A stretch of 56,682 nt of DNA, taken from contig JAODBI010000049.1 in NCBI GenBank assembly GCA_025463875.1, positions 1-56,682 of the forward strand, given 5' to 3'. The stretch is from Actinomycetes bacterium. Its GTDB lineage: Bacteria > Actinomycetota > Acidimicrobiia > IMCC26256 > PALSA-610. Made by a program: the position numbers and the translations under genes. Below are positions 13,026-20,364 of this stretch, piece by piece. A model generated the notes under the pieces. The model was not told the DNA's origin. It did no database searches and saw nothing but the letters and a program-made list of their open reading frames with translations. Each line of letters begins with the position of its first letter. Within the stretch, counting starts at the first letter, position 1.

Positions 13026-13138
13026 CCCTTCCCCGATCTCCCGGACCGATCTGCGAGTCCCCTGTCGGCTCCGTACCGGGAGCGCGTCCCAACCCGCGGG
13101 CCGGGGATCGGTTCGGCGACGGATCTTTACCTAGGCTA

Positions 13139-13157
13139 ATTAGTTGGGTAAACTAAT
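13139..13157. promoter_or_regulatory. inverted-repeat operator upstream of the MarR gene
   Basis: ATTAGTTGGGTAAACTAAT is a perfect 7-bp inverted repeat (ATTAGTT/AACTAAT) around a 5-base centre. It ends only 4 bases before the marR-like ATG. The AT-rich arms stand out in high-GC DNA. Position and symmetry fit an autoregulatory operator bound by a MarR dimer. An adjacent TTTACCTAGGCTAA (13126-13139) resembles half of a DtxR box. Confidence 0.5.
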
Positions 13158-13161
13158 AGCG

Positions 13162-13620
13162 ATGCCCCCCACCGCCGTACCTCCGAACATCGAGCTCCCC
13201 GGAACCACCGAGATCGCCGCGCGCCTTCGCCTGAGCGCGACCCGGCTCGCGCGGAGGCTGCGCCAGGAGTCCGACGCGGCGCTGACACCCAGCCAGCTCT
13301 CGGCCCTCGCGAGCATCGAGCGGCACGGTCCGCTCACCCTGGGCGCGCTCGCCGACTGCGAGCGCGTGGCGCGGCCGAGTGTGACCAAGCTCGTCGCCAA
13401 GCTGGTGGCGGCGGGGCTCGTCGTACGTCGCCTCGACGAGCACGACGGACGCGTCGCCTGGGTGTCGCTCACACCCGCGGGCAAGACGCGCCTCGCCCAG
13501 ATCCGCCAACGGAAGACCGCATGGCTGGCGGCGCGACTCGCGCACTTCGACGACGAGCAGCGCCGCCGTATCGCCGACGCCCTCGACGTCCTCGACGCAC
13601 TCACGGTCGACACACCATGA
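13162..13620 (+). CDS. MarR-family transcriptional regulator
   Basis: A 152-residue winged-helix regulator from ATG at 13162. The N-terminal dimerisation helix (TEIAARLRLSATRLARRLRQE) is followed by LTPSQLSALASIERHGPLTL, the recognition-helix segment ERVARPSVTKLVAKLVAAGLV and the wing RRLDEHDGRVAWVSLTPAGK, all typical of MarR. Its stop overlaps the start of the MFS transporter (ATGA), so they form a two-gene operon. By analogy with other MarR-exporter pairs it probably represses itself and the pump until a small ligand binds. The palindrome at 13139-13157 is the likely operator. An in-frame TTG at 13144 is less likely because it lies within that palindrome. Confidence 0.88.
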   Translation: MPPTAVPPNIELPGTTEIAARLRLSATRLARRLRQESDAALTPSQLSALASIERHGPLTLGALADCERVARPSVTKLVAKLVAAGLVVRRLDEHDGRVAWVSLTPAGKTRLAQIRQRKTAWLAARLAHFDDEQRRRIADALDVLDALTVDTP

Positions 13621-14897
13621 GTGCGCTGCGCGCCGCGACCCGCGAGACATTCCGCTCGTTCCACATCCGCAACTTCCGCCTGTTCTTCGGCGGTCAGCTG
13701 ATCTCCCAGATCGGCAACTGGCTCACCCTCATCGCGCAGACGCTCCTGGTCCTGAAGCTGACCGACAGCGGGATCGCGCTCGGAGCCCTGGCCGCCGCGC
13801 AGTTCGGCCCGGTCCTGTTGCTCGGGTCATGGGCCGGACTCGTCGCCGACCGTTCCGACAAGCGCAAGCTCTTGTTGATCGTGCAGACGATCGCGATGGC
13901 GCAGTCGTTCGCCCTGGCCGCGCTTGCGTTCACCGGTCATCCTCCCGTTCTCGCGATCTATGCGGTCGCGATCGTCGGCGGCATCACGATCGCGTTCGAC
14001 AATCCGGCGCGGCGGGCGTTCGTGGTCGAGATGGTCCCCGAAGACGACATGCAGAACGCGGTCAGCCTCAACAGCGCACTCATGACGGGGTCGCGCGTCG
14101 TGGGTCCGGTCATCGCGGGGCTCCTGGTCGTGAACGTCGGTTTCGGCTGGTGCTTCCTCGTCGACGCGTTCTCCTATGTTGCGGTGCTTGCCGGACTGTG
14201 GTTGATGCGCTCCGAGGAACTGCGACCGGCGCCCGTCACGCGCAAGGGCAAGGGCCAGATCCGTGATGGCCTGCGCTACGCCCGCAGTGTGCCCGAGCTC
14301 TGGGTGCCGCTCGTGATGATGGCGGCCGTCGGCACGCTCTCCTACAACTTCCAGACGGTCTTCCCGCTGTTCAACGAACGGGATCTGCACGGCTCCACGA
14401 CCACGTACACGTGGCTGTTCGCGGTCGTCAGCGTCGGCGCGCTGATCGGCGCACTCCGAGTCGCGCGGCGGCACACCACGAGTATCCGGAGTGTCGCGCT
14501 GTCGTCGCTCGGCTACGGCGCCGCGATGACCGTCATGGCCGTCGCCCCGAACCGATGGATCGCATACGCCGTCGGCCTCTTTCTCGGCGTCACGAGCATC
14601 GCGTTCCTCACGTCATCGACCGCGATCGTGCAGATGCGATCCGCGCCGGAGATGCGGGGCCGGGTCCTCGCGTTGCAGGCGATGTTGTTCCTCTGAAGCA
14701 CACCGATCGGCGGCCCGATCGTCGGCTGGATCGCCCAGCAGTTCGGCGCGCGCTACGCGATCGGAGTCGGCGCCGTCGCGGCATTCGGTGCGGGAGTCTG
14801 GGGCCTCGCCAAGGTTCGCCACGCCGCAGTCGAAGACGCACCGGACACGGGCATCGTCGAGGCGGACATCGCCGCCGTCGACGTCGCCGCGACTTAG
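13617..14897 (+). pseudogene. MFS transporter (enterobactin-exporter type) interrupted by an in-frame TGA
   Basis: The frame starts at ATG 13617 and encodes a major-facilitator transporter: FRSFHIRNFRLFFGGQLISQIGNW, LVADRSDKRKLL (loop 2-3 motif) and AFDNPARRAFVVEMVPEDD are typical of the EntS/DHA3-like group. At 14694-14696 a TGA interrupts a conserved stretch, read as AMLFL-stop-STPIGGPIVGW. The same frame then stays open for 66 more codons, encoding the last membrane segment and tail, to TAG at 14895. Related proteins usually have glycine here, so one base change (GGA to TGA) explains it. Without readthrough the product is 359 residues and lacks its last transmembrane part. It is coupled to the MarR gene. 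Confidence 0.8.
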
Positions 14898-15085
14898 TTG
14901 TCGAAACGGATGCGGCCCTCGACGACCGCGATCGCGAGGTCGCCGAGACTGCAGCGCTCGGTGTCGGCGCGCTCGATCATGAGGTCGGTCGCCTCGTCGA
15001 ACGAGCAGCGCGCCTGTACGGCGACGCGCTCGGCGGCGCGGGCAAACCCTCCGAGGTAGTAAGTGGCGGTCAGGTCGTCGGTCAC
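14894..15085 (-). CDS. stand-alone ANTAR-like domain protein
   Basis: A 63-residue protein from GTG at 15085, overlapping the stop of the STAS gene (GTGA). The segment from RAAERVAVQARCSFDEATDLMIERADTE to GDLAIAVVEG resembles the three-helix ANTAR fold, which binds paired RNA hairpins in antiterminators. No sensor domain is attached, so it may act in trans or partner another protein. The QAKG start of classical ANTAR domains is only loosely kept, so family assignment is tentative. Its 3' end overlaps the MFS gene tail by 4 bases on the opposite strand. Confidence 0.6.
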   Translation of the reverse strand: MTDDLTATYYLGGFARAAERVAVQARCSFDEATDLMIERADTERCSLGDLAIAVVEGRIRFDN

Positions 15086-15441
15086 GATGCACCTTCCACG
15101 ACGAGTCGGTCGGTCAGCCCGAGCAGGTCGAACACGAGCAGTACGTTCGGTCGGGGCCCATGCACGCCCAGTGTCGTTCCGAGGCTCTCCGCGTCTCGCT
15201 GCGCTGCCAAAAGGCATTGCACGCCCGACGAGTCGATGAACGTCACGTCGGCAAAGTCGGCGACAACCGACGAGCCCGAACCGCCGGCCGCGTCGCGGAG
15301 CGTCGCGTACAGCACGGGCGCGGTGGCAATGTCGACCTCGCCTTCCACACTCACGACGACCCGGTCGGTCTCTCTGCGAATCGCGCAGGAGAAGTCGGGC
15401 GCCGGCGGGATCGGCTCATCGGATTCGATACCAGGCGCCAC
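15082..15441 (-). CDS. STAS-domain anti-sigma factor antagonist
   Basis: A 119-residue single-domain protein of the SpoIIAA/RsbV type, which frees a sigma factor by binding its anti-sigma kinase. Core features are RVVVSVEGEVDIATAPVL and the signature VTFIDSSGVQCLL, with Ser71 or Ser72 as the expected phosphorylation site. The GTG start at 15441 follows GGAGGTGAC closely. It is coupled to the ANTAR-like gene downstream. No anti-sigma kinase or sigma gene is seen nearby. Given the sigma-B/F-like promoters elsewhere in the window, a role in that stress circuit is an attractive inference. Confidence 0.88.
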   Translation of the reverse strand: MAPGIESDEPIPPAPDFSCAIRRETDRVVVSVEGEVDIATAPVLYATLRDAAGGSGSSVVADFADVTFIDSSGVQCLLAAQRDAESLGTTLGVHGPRPNVLLVFDLLGLTDRLVVEGAS

Positions 15442-15563
15442 GTCACCTCCCTGTCCACACGGGCAGAGGTGACGGCTGCTGGTTGAACCGTCTCGCTTCG
15501 GAAATTGCTCACCCGAAGGCTATGAGTCCGAGGGGCGTCACTACAAGGGGCGCGTCTCGTTCG

Positions 15564-15590
15564 GAAACCGGTTCGAGCCTCGAAACCGGT
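15564..15590. repeat. paired GAAACCGGT direct repeats upstream of the GAF-ANTAR gene
   Basis: GAAACCGGT occurs at 15564-15572 and again at 15582-15590, 18 bases apart start to start, between the divergent STAS and GAF-ANTAR genes. The first copy runs into the palindrome AACCGGTT. The phasing of about two helical turns suggests a regulator site. Nothing else clear was seen in 15442-15663. Confidence 0.4.
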
Positions 15591-15663
15591 ACAGTGCGCG
15601 CAGTCCGGAGTCGGCCCACCTTGAAACACCAGGGACTCGACCTGCCTCCGAGGAGAGGCAGTC

Positions 15664-16392
15664 GTGGATCATTATCCCGATGGTTTCGCAGCGCTCGTCG
15701 TCGCGCTCAACACGTCGATGGTCGATGAAGAAGATCTCGACCAGACGCTACGCAGAGTGGCCTTCATCGCGTGCCAGAGCCCGATCGGGGCGGACAACGC
15801 CGGAGTGACGCTCCAACGGGGGAATGCCGCCGCGACCGCGGCATTCCACGGCGACGCCGCGCTCCCCCTCGACCAGGCGCAGTACGAAGCCGAGGACGGA
15901 CCGTGCCTCAGCGCGTTTCGCACCGGCGAGATCGTGCGGGTCGAACACATCGCCGACGTCGCGGCGCGTTGGCCGAAGTTCGTCGCGGCCGCGGCCGAAG
16001 CGGGGATCGTCAGCTCGCTCTCGCTCCCCCTCGTGCTGAAGAAGGAGGTGGTCGGCGCATTGAACCTCTACGCATCACGAGACTTGAGCTTCACCGACGC
16101 AAGTGTGCACCTGGCCCGGCTGTTTGCCGAACAGGCGGCGCTCGCGGTCACGAACGCCGAGGTCTACTGGAAGACCTACACGCTCACCCAGAACCTCACG
16201 CTCGCACTCGAGAACCGTGAGCGGATCGGGCAGGCCAAAGGGATCCTCGCCACTCGCCTCGGCATCACGATGGACGACGCCTTCGACCGACTCCGGCGCA
16301 CATCGCAGAACCTGAACATCAAGCTGCGCGACATCGCCGACCACGTCGTCCGCACCGGAGACCTTCCCACTCCCCCGGTTCCGCCGGGCTGA
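15664..16392 (+). CDS. GAF-ANTAR sensor/antiterminator protein
   Basis: A 242-residue cytoplasmic regulator. Residues about 10-160 form a GAF domain (QSPIGADNAGVTL, YEAEDGPCLSAFRTGEIVRV, SLSLPLVLKKEVVGALNLY). Residues about 180-232 form an ANTAR domain (NRERIGQAKGILATRLGITMDDAFDRLRRTSQNLNIKLRDIADHVV) with the canonical QAKGIL start. ANTAR domains bind RNA hairpins and prevent termination, so this probably couples a small-molecule or redox signal to antitermination. The GTG start at 15664 has GAGGAGAGG at the right distance. Tandem GAAACCGGT boxes lie upstream. A similar GAF protein begins at 56427. Confidence 0.9.
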   Translation: MDHYPDGFAALVVALNTSMVDEEDLDQTLRRVAFIACQSPIGADNAGVTLQRGNAAATAAFHGDAALPLDQAQYEAEDGPCLSAFRTGEIVRVEHIADVAARWPKFVAAAAEAGIVSSLSLPLVLKKEVVGALNLYASRDLSFTDASVHLARLFAEQAALAVTNAEVYWKTYTLTQNLTLALENRERIGQAKGILATRLGITMDDAFDRLRRTSQNLNIKLRDIADHVVRTGDLPTPPVPPG

Positions 16393-16409
16393 AGTTGCCC
16401 GGTCGCGAT

Positions 16410-16868
16410 TCATGTTTGGGGGAAGTTCGCGAGCACAACATCGCGCAGACGCTTGAGCGACGCGTCGTTCCGTACTGCGATTCCGGGATCCACGACGGGT
16501 GTGAGGGCCCGCAACACCGGACTCGTCGGTATCTCCTCCATCGAGAGCTCGGTGCGGTCCGTCTCCCCAGTAGGCAAGGAGACGGGCTGCAAAGTGAAGC
16601 GCACGCCCGCTCGCCCGAAGGGCCGGGCCCGTGCATTGAGCTCCAGACAATTGGGGGGCGACAAGCTCGAGACCCGTGTGGAGTCGGCGAGCTTGATCGG
16701 CCCGAACCCGACGACGTGATGGAACGCCGAGCCCGGCTCCGGCCACGAGTCGTCGACCGATCGGATGCGCCGCGCGCCGACCAGCCAGTCGGGATAGGTG
16801 TACGGATCGAGCAGCAGCGAAAAGATGCTCTTCCCCGTCGCTTCGATCACGATCCGCTGTACCGACAC
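16410..16868 (-). CDS. SRPBCC-family protein
   Basis: A 152-residue protein with the START/Bet v1-like (polyketide cyclase) fold pattern: an N-terminal strand (VQRIVIEATGKSIFSLLLDPYTYPDWLVGARRI), then VDDSWPEPGSAFHHVVGFGP, beta strands and a long C-terminal helix (RNDASLKRLRDVVLANF). Such proteins bind hydrophobic ligands in a central cavity; no catalytic assignment is possible. It converges with the GAF-ANTAR gene, leaving 17 bases between the stops. Confidence 0.75.
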   Translation of the reverse strand: MSVQRIVIEATGKSIFSLLLDPYTYPDWLVGARRIRSVDDSWPEPGSAFHHVVGFGPIKLADSTRVSSLSPPNCLELNARARPFGRAGVRFTLQPVSLPTGETDRTELSMEEIPTSPVLRALTPVVDPGIAVRNDASLKRLRDVVLANFPQT

Positions 16869-16974
16869 GGCTGTCCCGTCCTCGCTCGAGAGTCTCGACC
16901 CTCCTACCCGCCCGCGCCGAGCTGTCCCACCTAAGCCGCGCGGGACGCTTCACGCTGCGTCAGAATCGCGATGC

Positions 16975-17793
16975 ATGACAGACGAGGATCCCGGTAGTGG
17001 CGGTGCGAGCGAGCCCGACAACGCCGACGACGCTTTCGGCGCGGTGCCGGCCGACGATCTCGGCGGCCTGCTGAGGAACCTGCAGCGACTGGTCGACCCC
17101 CGCACCGCGGTACGCGCCGCGCAGGGATCGGTCGGCGCGGCCTGGCGCAGCGTGACGAACGAAGAGCCGCGGGTGCAGGTAACGGTCGCGGTGCTGGTCG
17201 CGATCGGTCTGACGATCCTGTTGCCGGCGCGGGTCGCGACCCATCCACTGTGGGTCCTGCCCGGGCTGGCAGTCGTGCTGCTCATCGGGGTGTTCGTCGC
17301 CAAGGCGGCGCGTTCGGCGCGCCGCACGAGCGAGTTGCGGATCGTGAGCCTCCTCCTCATCGCGGTGATGACCGTGTCGAACGCGACGTCGGCGGGCCGC
17401 CTCATCGTCGACCTCGTGCGCCGCGAGGGAATCCGAGAGCCGACGCAACTCCTCCTGACCGGCGCTTCGATCTGGTTCACGAACGTGATCGTGTTCGGCA
17501 TCTGGTACTGGGAATTCGACCGCGGCGGTCCGGTCGAGCGGGCCGCCGCGACCCGGCCGTACCCCGACTTCCTGTTCCCCCAGATGACCAGCCCCGAGCT
17601 CGCGCCGCCCGACTGGGAGCCGGGCTTCATCGACTACCTCTACGTTTCCTTCACGAACGCGACCGCGTTCAGCCCGACCGACGTGCTGCCCATGACCCGC
17701 TGGACGAAGCTCACCATGCTGGCGCAGTCCGCGATCTCGGTGGTTACCGTCGCACTCGTCATCGCGCGAGCCGTCAACATCCTGCAGCCGTGA
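16975..17793 (+). CDS. multi-pass membrane protein of unknown function
   Basis: A 272-residue protein with an acidic cytosolic N-terminus (about 1-65) and around five membrane segments (about 68-85, 91-109, 121-142, 159-180 and 245-266). The stretch GFIDYLYVSFTNATAFSPTDVLPMTRWTK is reminiscent of the pore-loop-like segment in DUF1345 membrane proteins, but I am not certain of the family. PYPDFLFPQMTSPELAPPDW lies in a soluble loop. The GTG of the MOSC gene overlaps its stop, so the two are coupled. No transport substrate can be inferred. Confidence 0.7.
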   Translation: MTDEDPGSGGASEPDNADDAFGAVPADDLGGLLRNLQRLVDPRTAVRAAQGSVGAAWRSVTNEEPRVQVTVAVLVAIGLTILLPARVATHPLWVLPGLAVVLLIGVFVAKAARSARRTSELRIVSLLLIAVMTVSNATSAGRLIVDLVRREGIREPTQLLLTGASIWFTNVIVFGIWYWEFDRGGPVERAAATRPYPDFLFPQMTSPELAPPDWEPGFIDYLYVSFTNATAFSPTDVLPMTRWTKLTMLAQSAISVVTVALVIARAVNILQP

Positions 17794-18455
17794 AGTCGGA
17801 CATCACCGCACCCCCGCGCGTTGTCTCCGTCAACGTCGGAAAGCCCCGGACCGTGACGTGGGCCGGGCGACGGGTCACGAGCGCGATCTGGAAGACGCCG
17901 GTCACCGGTCGCACACGCGTCGAGGGCGTCAACCTCGCGGGCGACGATCAAGCCGATCGGCGAGTCCACGGCGGTCGCGACAAGGCCGTGTACGCGTATG
18001 CGACCGAGGACTACATGTGGTGGTCGAGCAAGCTCGACACCGACCTCGGACCCGGAGCCTTCGGCGACAACCTCACCACCGAGCGCATCGACCTCCAGGC
18101 CGAAGTGGTCGGCCGGAGGTGGCACGTCGGTTCCGCCGTCCTCGAGGTCGCGCAGCCGAGACAGCCCTGTTACAAGCTCGGCATGCGGATGGGTGATGCC
18201 GCCTTCGTCGACCGCTTCGACGAAAGCCGACGGTTCGGTGCATACCTGCGCATCGTCGACGCGGGCGAGATCGGTGCGGGCGACGAGGTCGTCACCGGCG
18301 TTCCGCCCGCGCACGGCCTGACACTTGCCGAGCTCGCTGGTCTGCAACGCAATGCTCCCCGCGCGTTGCTCGAACGCATCGCGTCGATCGACGACGTGCC
18401 GCAGGGTTGGCGCGAGTGGGCTCGCCGCCAACTCGGCCGACGCGCCCACCCCTGA
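17790..18455 (+). CDS. MOSC-domain protein (YiiM type)
   Basis: A 221-residue protein with the beta-rich MOSC fold: VVSVNVGKPRTVTWAGRRVTSAI, EGVNLAGDDQADRRVHGGRDKAVYAYATEDYMWW and PGAFGDNLTTERID. These match YiiM-like MOSC proteins. A conserved cysteine is present in the PRQPCYKLG motif. MOSC proteins handle molybdenum-cofactor-related sulfur or reduce N-hydroxylated compounds; the YiiM type reduces N-hydroxylated base analogues such as 6-hydroxylaminopurine. The GTG at 17790 overlaps the upstream stop. A weak hairpin at 18463-18477 sits where it converges with the ZIP gene. Confidence 0.85.
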   Translation: MKSDITAPPRVVSVNVGKPRTVTWAGRRVTSAIWKTPVTGRTRVEGVNLAGDDQADRRVHGGRDKAVYAYATEDYMWWSSKLDTDLGPGAFGDNLTTERIDLQAEVVGRRWHVGSAVLEVAQPRQPCYKLGMRMGDAAFVDRFDESRRFGAYLRIVDAGEIGAGDEVVTGVPPAHGLTLAELAGLQRNAPRALLERIASIDDVPQGWREWARRQLGRRAHP

Positions 18456-18467
18456 ACTACTACGGCG

Positions 18468-19328
18468 CTATACGCCGGCCGCGGTCACGACCGCGTCCGT
18501 GGCGAACCCGGCGATGATGCCGATGAGGATGCCGTACGCGAGGAGGTCCATCCGTTTGCTGCGCGCGCCGAGACCGATCAGCTGGACAACGACGTAGAGG
18601 ATCGAGCCGGCCGCCAGCGTGAGGAACACGACCGAAAGCGCCTCCGACGTGAACGCGTGACCGACGGCGGTTCCGATGAAGGTGGGCCCGCCGCCGATTG
18701 CACCGAGCGCCAGCAGGAATCCCCAACTCGGCAGGACTCGCTCACCGTTGGAGTCGGTCTCACCGGTGAGCGGCGCGACGATGCCGAAACCTTCGGTCGC
18801 GTTGTGGAGGGCGAAGCCGATCACGAGCAGCGTCGCGAGCGCGATCTCGTCCGACGCGGCGGCCTGACCGATCGCGAGACCTTCGGCGAAGTTGTGCAAG
18901 CCGATACCGACCGCGATGAGCAGCGCAAGCTGGCGGCCGGGCGACCAGGCCGCGAGCCCGCGGGGAGGCGATGCCGGTCGGGGGGCGACCGGGGCGTCGT
19001 CGGGCGCACCCGTCACCCGCGCCATCCAGCGCTCGTACGCCACCAGCGAAAGCAGGCCGACGGCCAGCCCGCCGATGAACAGCGCGCCATATCCGGTCGC
19101 ACTCGCCAGGCCGCCGTTGCCGGTATGGAACTCGGAGAGGGCGGTGTCGATCGGTTCCCACGCCGCGGACAGCACGTCCCAGACGAGGAACACGAGGATG
19201 CCGACCGCGATCGCGTTCAGGAGTACACGCATCGACGCAGCCGGGTGCCTGAGCCGGCCGAGCGGCAGGCCCAGCAGGATCGTCACCCCGGCGATGAAGC
19301 CCAGCAACAGCGTCTTTCCCAGACCCAC
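18468..19328 (-). CDS. ZIP-family metal transporter (GufA-like)
   Basis: A 286-residue membrane protein with about eight helices. ZIP metal-site motifs are present as GIGLHNFAEGLAIGQA (helix 4) and VIGFALHNATEGFGIVAPL (helix 5). ZIP proteins move Zn, Fe or Mn into the cytoplasm. The GTG start at 19328 is preceded, 17 bases upstream, by a strong DtxR-type box, so transcription is probably repressed by iron or manganese through a DtxR/IdeR/MntR protein. That makes Fe or Mn at least as likely a substrate as Zn. The gene is monocistronic and convergent with the MOSC gene. Confidence 0.9.
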   Translation of the reverse strand: MGLGKTLLLGFIAGVTILLGLPLGRLRHPAASMRVLLNAIAVGILVFLVWDVLSAAWEPIDTALSEFHTGNGGLASATGYGALFIGGLAVGLLSLVAYERWMARVTGAPDDAPVAPRPASPPRGLAAWSPGRQLALLIAVGIGLHNFAEGLAIGQAAASDEIALATLLVIGFALHNATEGFGIVAPLTGETDSNGERVLPSWGFLLALGAIGGGPTFIGTAVGHAFTSEALSVVFLTLAAGSILYVVVQLIGLGARSKRMDLLAYGILIGIIAGFATDAVVTAAGV

Positions 19329-19344
19329 GTCCGCTCCCCTCGAC

Positions 19345-19363
19345 TAAGGACAGCCTTACCTTA
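19345..19363 (-). promoter_or_regulatory. DtxR/IdeR-like metal-regulator box
   Basis: Read towards the ZIP gene the site is TAAGGTAAGGCTGTCCTTA, matching 14 of 19 positions of the DtxR/IdeR consensus TTAGGTTAGGCTAACCTAA, with the central AGGCT intact. It sits 17-35 bases before the GTG start, a repressing position. Confidence 0.6.
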
Positions 19364-19461
19364 GTTACTAGGAGAAGGGTGGGCCAGCCGCGCGCCGCCC
19401 GACCGACCACCGAGGTGCTGACCGCAGGGTCAGACGCCGATCAGTCAAATGCCTCGGGGCA

Positions 19462-19599
19462 GTGCTCGTCGCCGACACGGGCGACGCGCTCGAAGCCGTG
19501 CTCGAGCCGGACATGACGTTCGACGAAGATCGCGACGAGTCGGCTCGGCACGAGCGCGAGATCCGCGATCACGTCTCGTTCAACTACGCGATGTCATAA
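19462..19599 (+). pseudogene. possible gene remnant or small ORF in the ZIP-hemerythrin intergenic region
   Basis: The gap 19364-19748 holds no clear gene. A 45-residue open frame from GTG 19462 to TAA 19599 reads VLVADTGDALEAVLEPDMTF and ends HVSFNYAMS. Its composition and charged helix look protein-like, as if it were the C-terminal end of a decayed gene, but I cannot name a family and see no ribosome site. The rest of the gap (19600-19748) shows nothing recognisable. Confidence 0.3.
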
Positions 19600-19748
19600 C
19601 CGCGGGATAGTCGATGTCGACGTCGCTCGCGCGAATGGCCGCAGGTGGTGCTCGGTCAACAGCGCGACCCGCTCAGGATGCACGAACTCGGGCGGCAACC
19701 AAGCACCTCGTTCCACCGCGGGAACCTCGTCATCGAGGTCGCGTTCGG

Positions 19749-19773
19749 GTTCATCACCAATGACACCGGGTAG
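19749..19773 (+). promoter_or_regulatory. sigma-B/sigma-F-like promoter for the hemerythrin gene
   Basis: GTTC at 19749-19752, 15 nt, then GGGTAG at 19768-19773. It is identical in boxes and spacing to the element before glgX and lies 38 bases before the GTG start, an ideal promoter distance. Confidence 0.5.
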
Positions 19774-19811
19774 AAATCATCTTCGCCCGAAGACCGAACA
19801 AGGAGCGACGT

Positions 19812-20225
19812 GTGAATGGGTTCGAGGTCCTCCACGCACAACATCGCGAAGTCGAAGCGCTCTTCGGCCAGTATGCCGCCAACCCGGACGACGTGATCGC
19901 CCGCCAGGTTCGGGAGAAACTCACGCGTCACACCGAGCTCGAGGAACGGGCGCTCTACCCCGAGCTGCGGCGCCTCGTCGACAACGGCGACGACTTCGCC
20001 GACGAAGCGGAGGCCGAGCACGCGCTCGCGCAGACGATCATCGCCCGCATGTACGACTCGCCGCCGGAGGATCTGCGGCCGCTGATGCAGGAGCTGGAGC
20101 GCATCGTGACGGCGCACGTGCGCACCGAGGAGGAGCAGCTCTTTCCGGTCATGATCGAATCGGGCGTCGACGCCGAGAAGCTCGCGTCGAAGCTCGACGC
20201 CGAGGCCGGCGTCGCCCGCGAGTGA
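19812..20225 (+). CDS. hemerythrin HHE domain protein
   Basis: A 137-residue four-helix protein that should bind a di-iron centre. Iron-ligand motifs run in order: LHAQHREVEALF (helix 1), LTRHTELEERALYPEL (helix 2), EAEHALAQTI (helix 3) and VTAHVRTEEEQLFPVM (helix 4). Such proteins sense or bind oxygen, NO or peroxide in stress responses. The GTG at 19812 has AAGGAG eight bases upstream. A stress-type promoter precedes it and tandem hairpins follow its stop as the apparent terminator. A second hemerythrin with a basic tail is encoded at 27355. Confidence 0.9.
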   Translation: MNGFEVLHAQHREVEALFGQYAANPDDVIARQVREKLTRHTELEERALYPELRRLVDNGDDFADEAEAEHALAQTIIARMYDSPPEDLRPLMQELERIVTAHVRTEEEQLFPVMIESGVDAEKLASKLDAEAGVARE

Positions 20226-20245
20226 CCCGCGTCCCCGAGTGCCCG

Positions 20246-20362
20246 TCGCTTTTGTTGCAAACAGTGAGCAACAAATCGGACGCTGAGCGGTCGCTTTTGT
20301 TGCAAACAGTTTGCAACGAATCAGACCACGGGCGGTCGCTTTTGTTGCAAACAGTTTGCAAC
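20246..20362. repeat. three tandem 45-nt hairpin repeats, likely a bidirectional terminator
   Basis: Three units start at 20246, 20291 and 20336, exactly 45 bases apart. Each begins TCGCTTTTG and contains a stem-loop. In units 2 and 3 it is GTTGCAAACAGTTTGCAAC (20299-20317 and 20344-20362): 8-bp arms around CAG. Unit 1 has diverged arms but keeps pairing (20251-20258 with 20268-20275) and the ACAGT core. The block fills the gap between the convergent hemerythrin and dioxygenase genes; the last unit ends 2 bases before the latter's stop. T-rich tracts flank the stems. A related pair is at 52290-52370. Confidence 0.8.
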
Positions 20363-20364
20363 GT

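Noticed and set aside
14694..14696. TGA recoded as glycine (as in SR1/Gracilibacteria)
   Set aside because: Many genes here terminate with TGA, so a nonsense mutation or error is simpler.
20246..20362. Three regular 45-base repeats resembling a small CRISPR array
   Set aside because: Whole units are conserved without distinct spacers, each repeat is a hairpin, and no cas gene is near.
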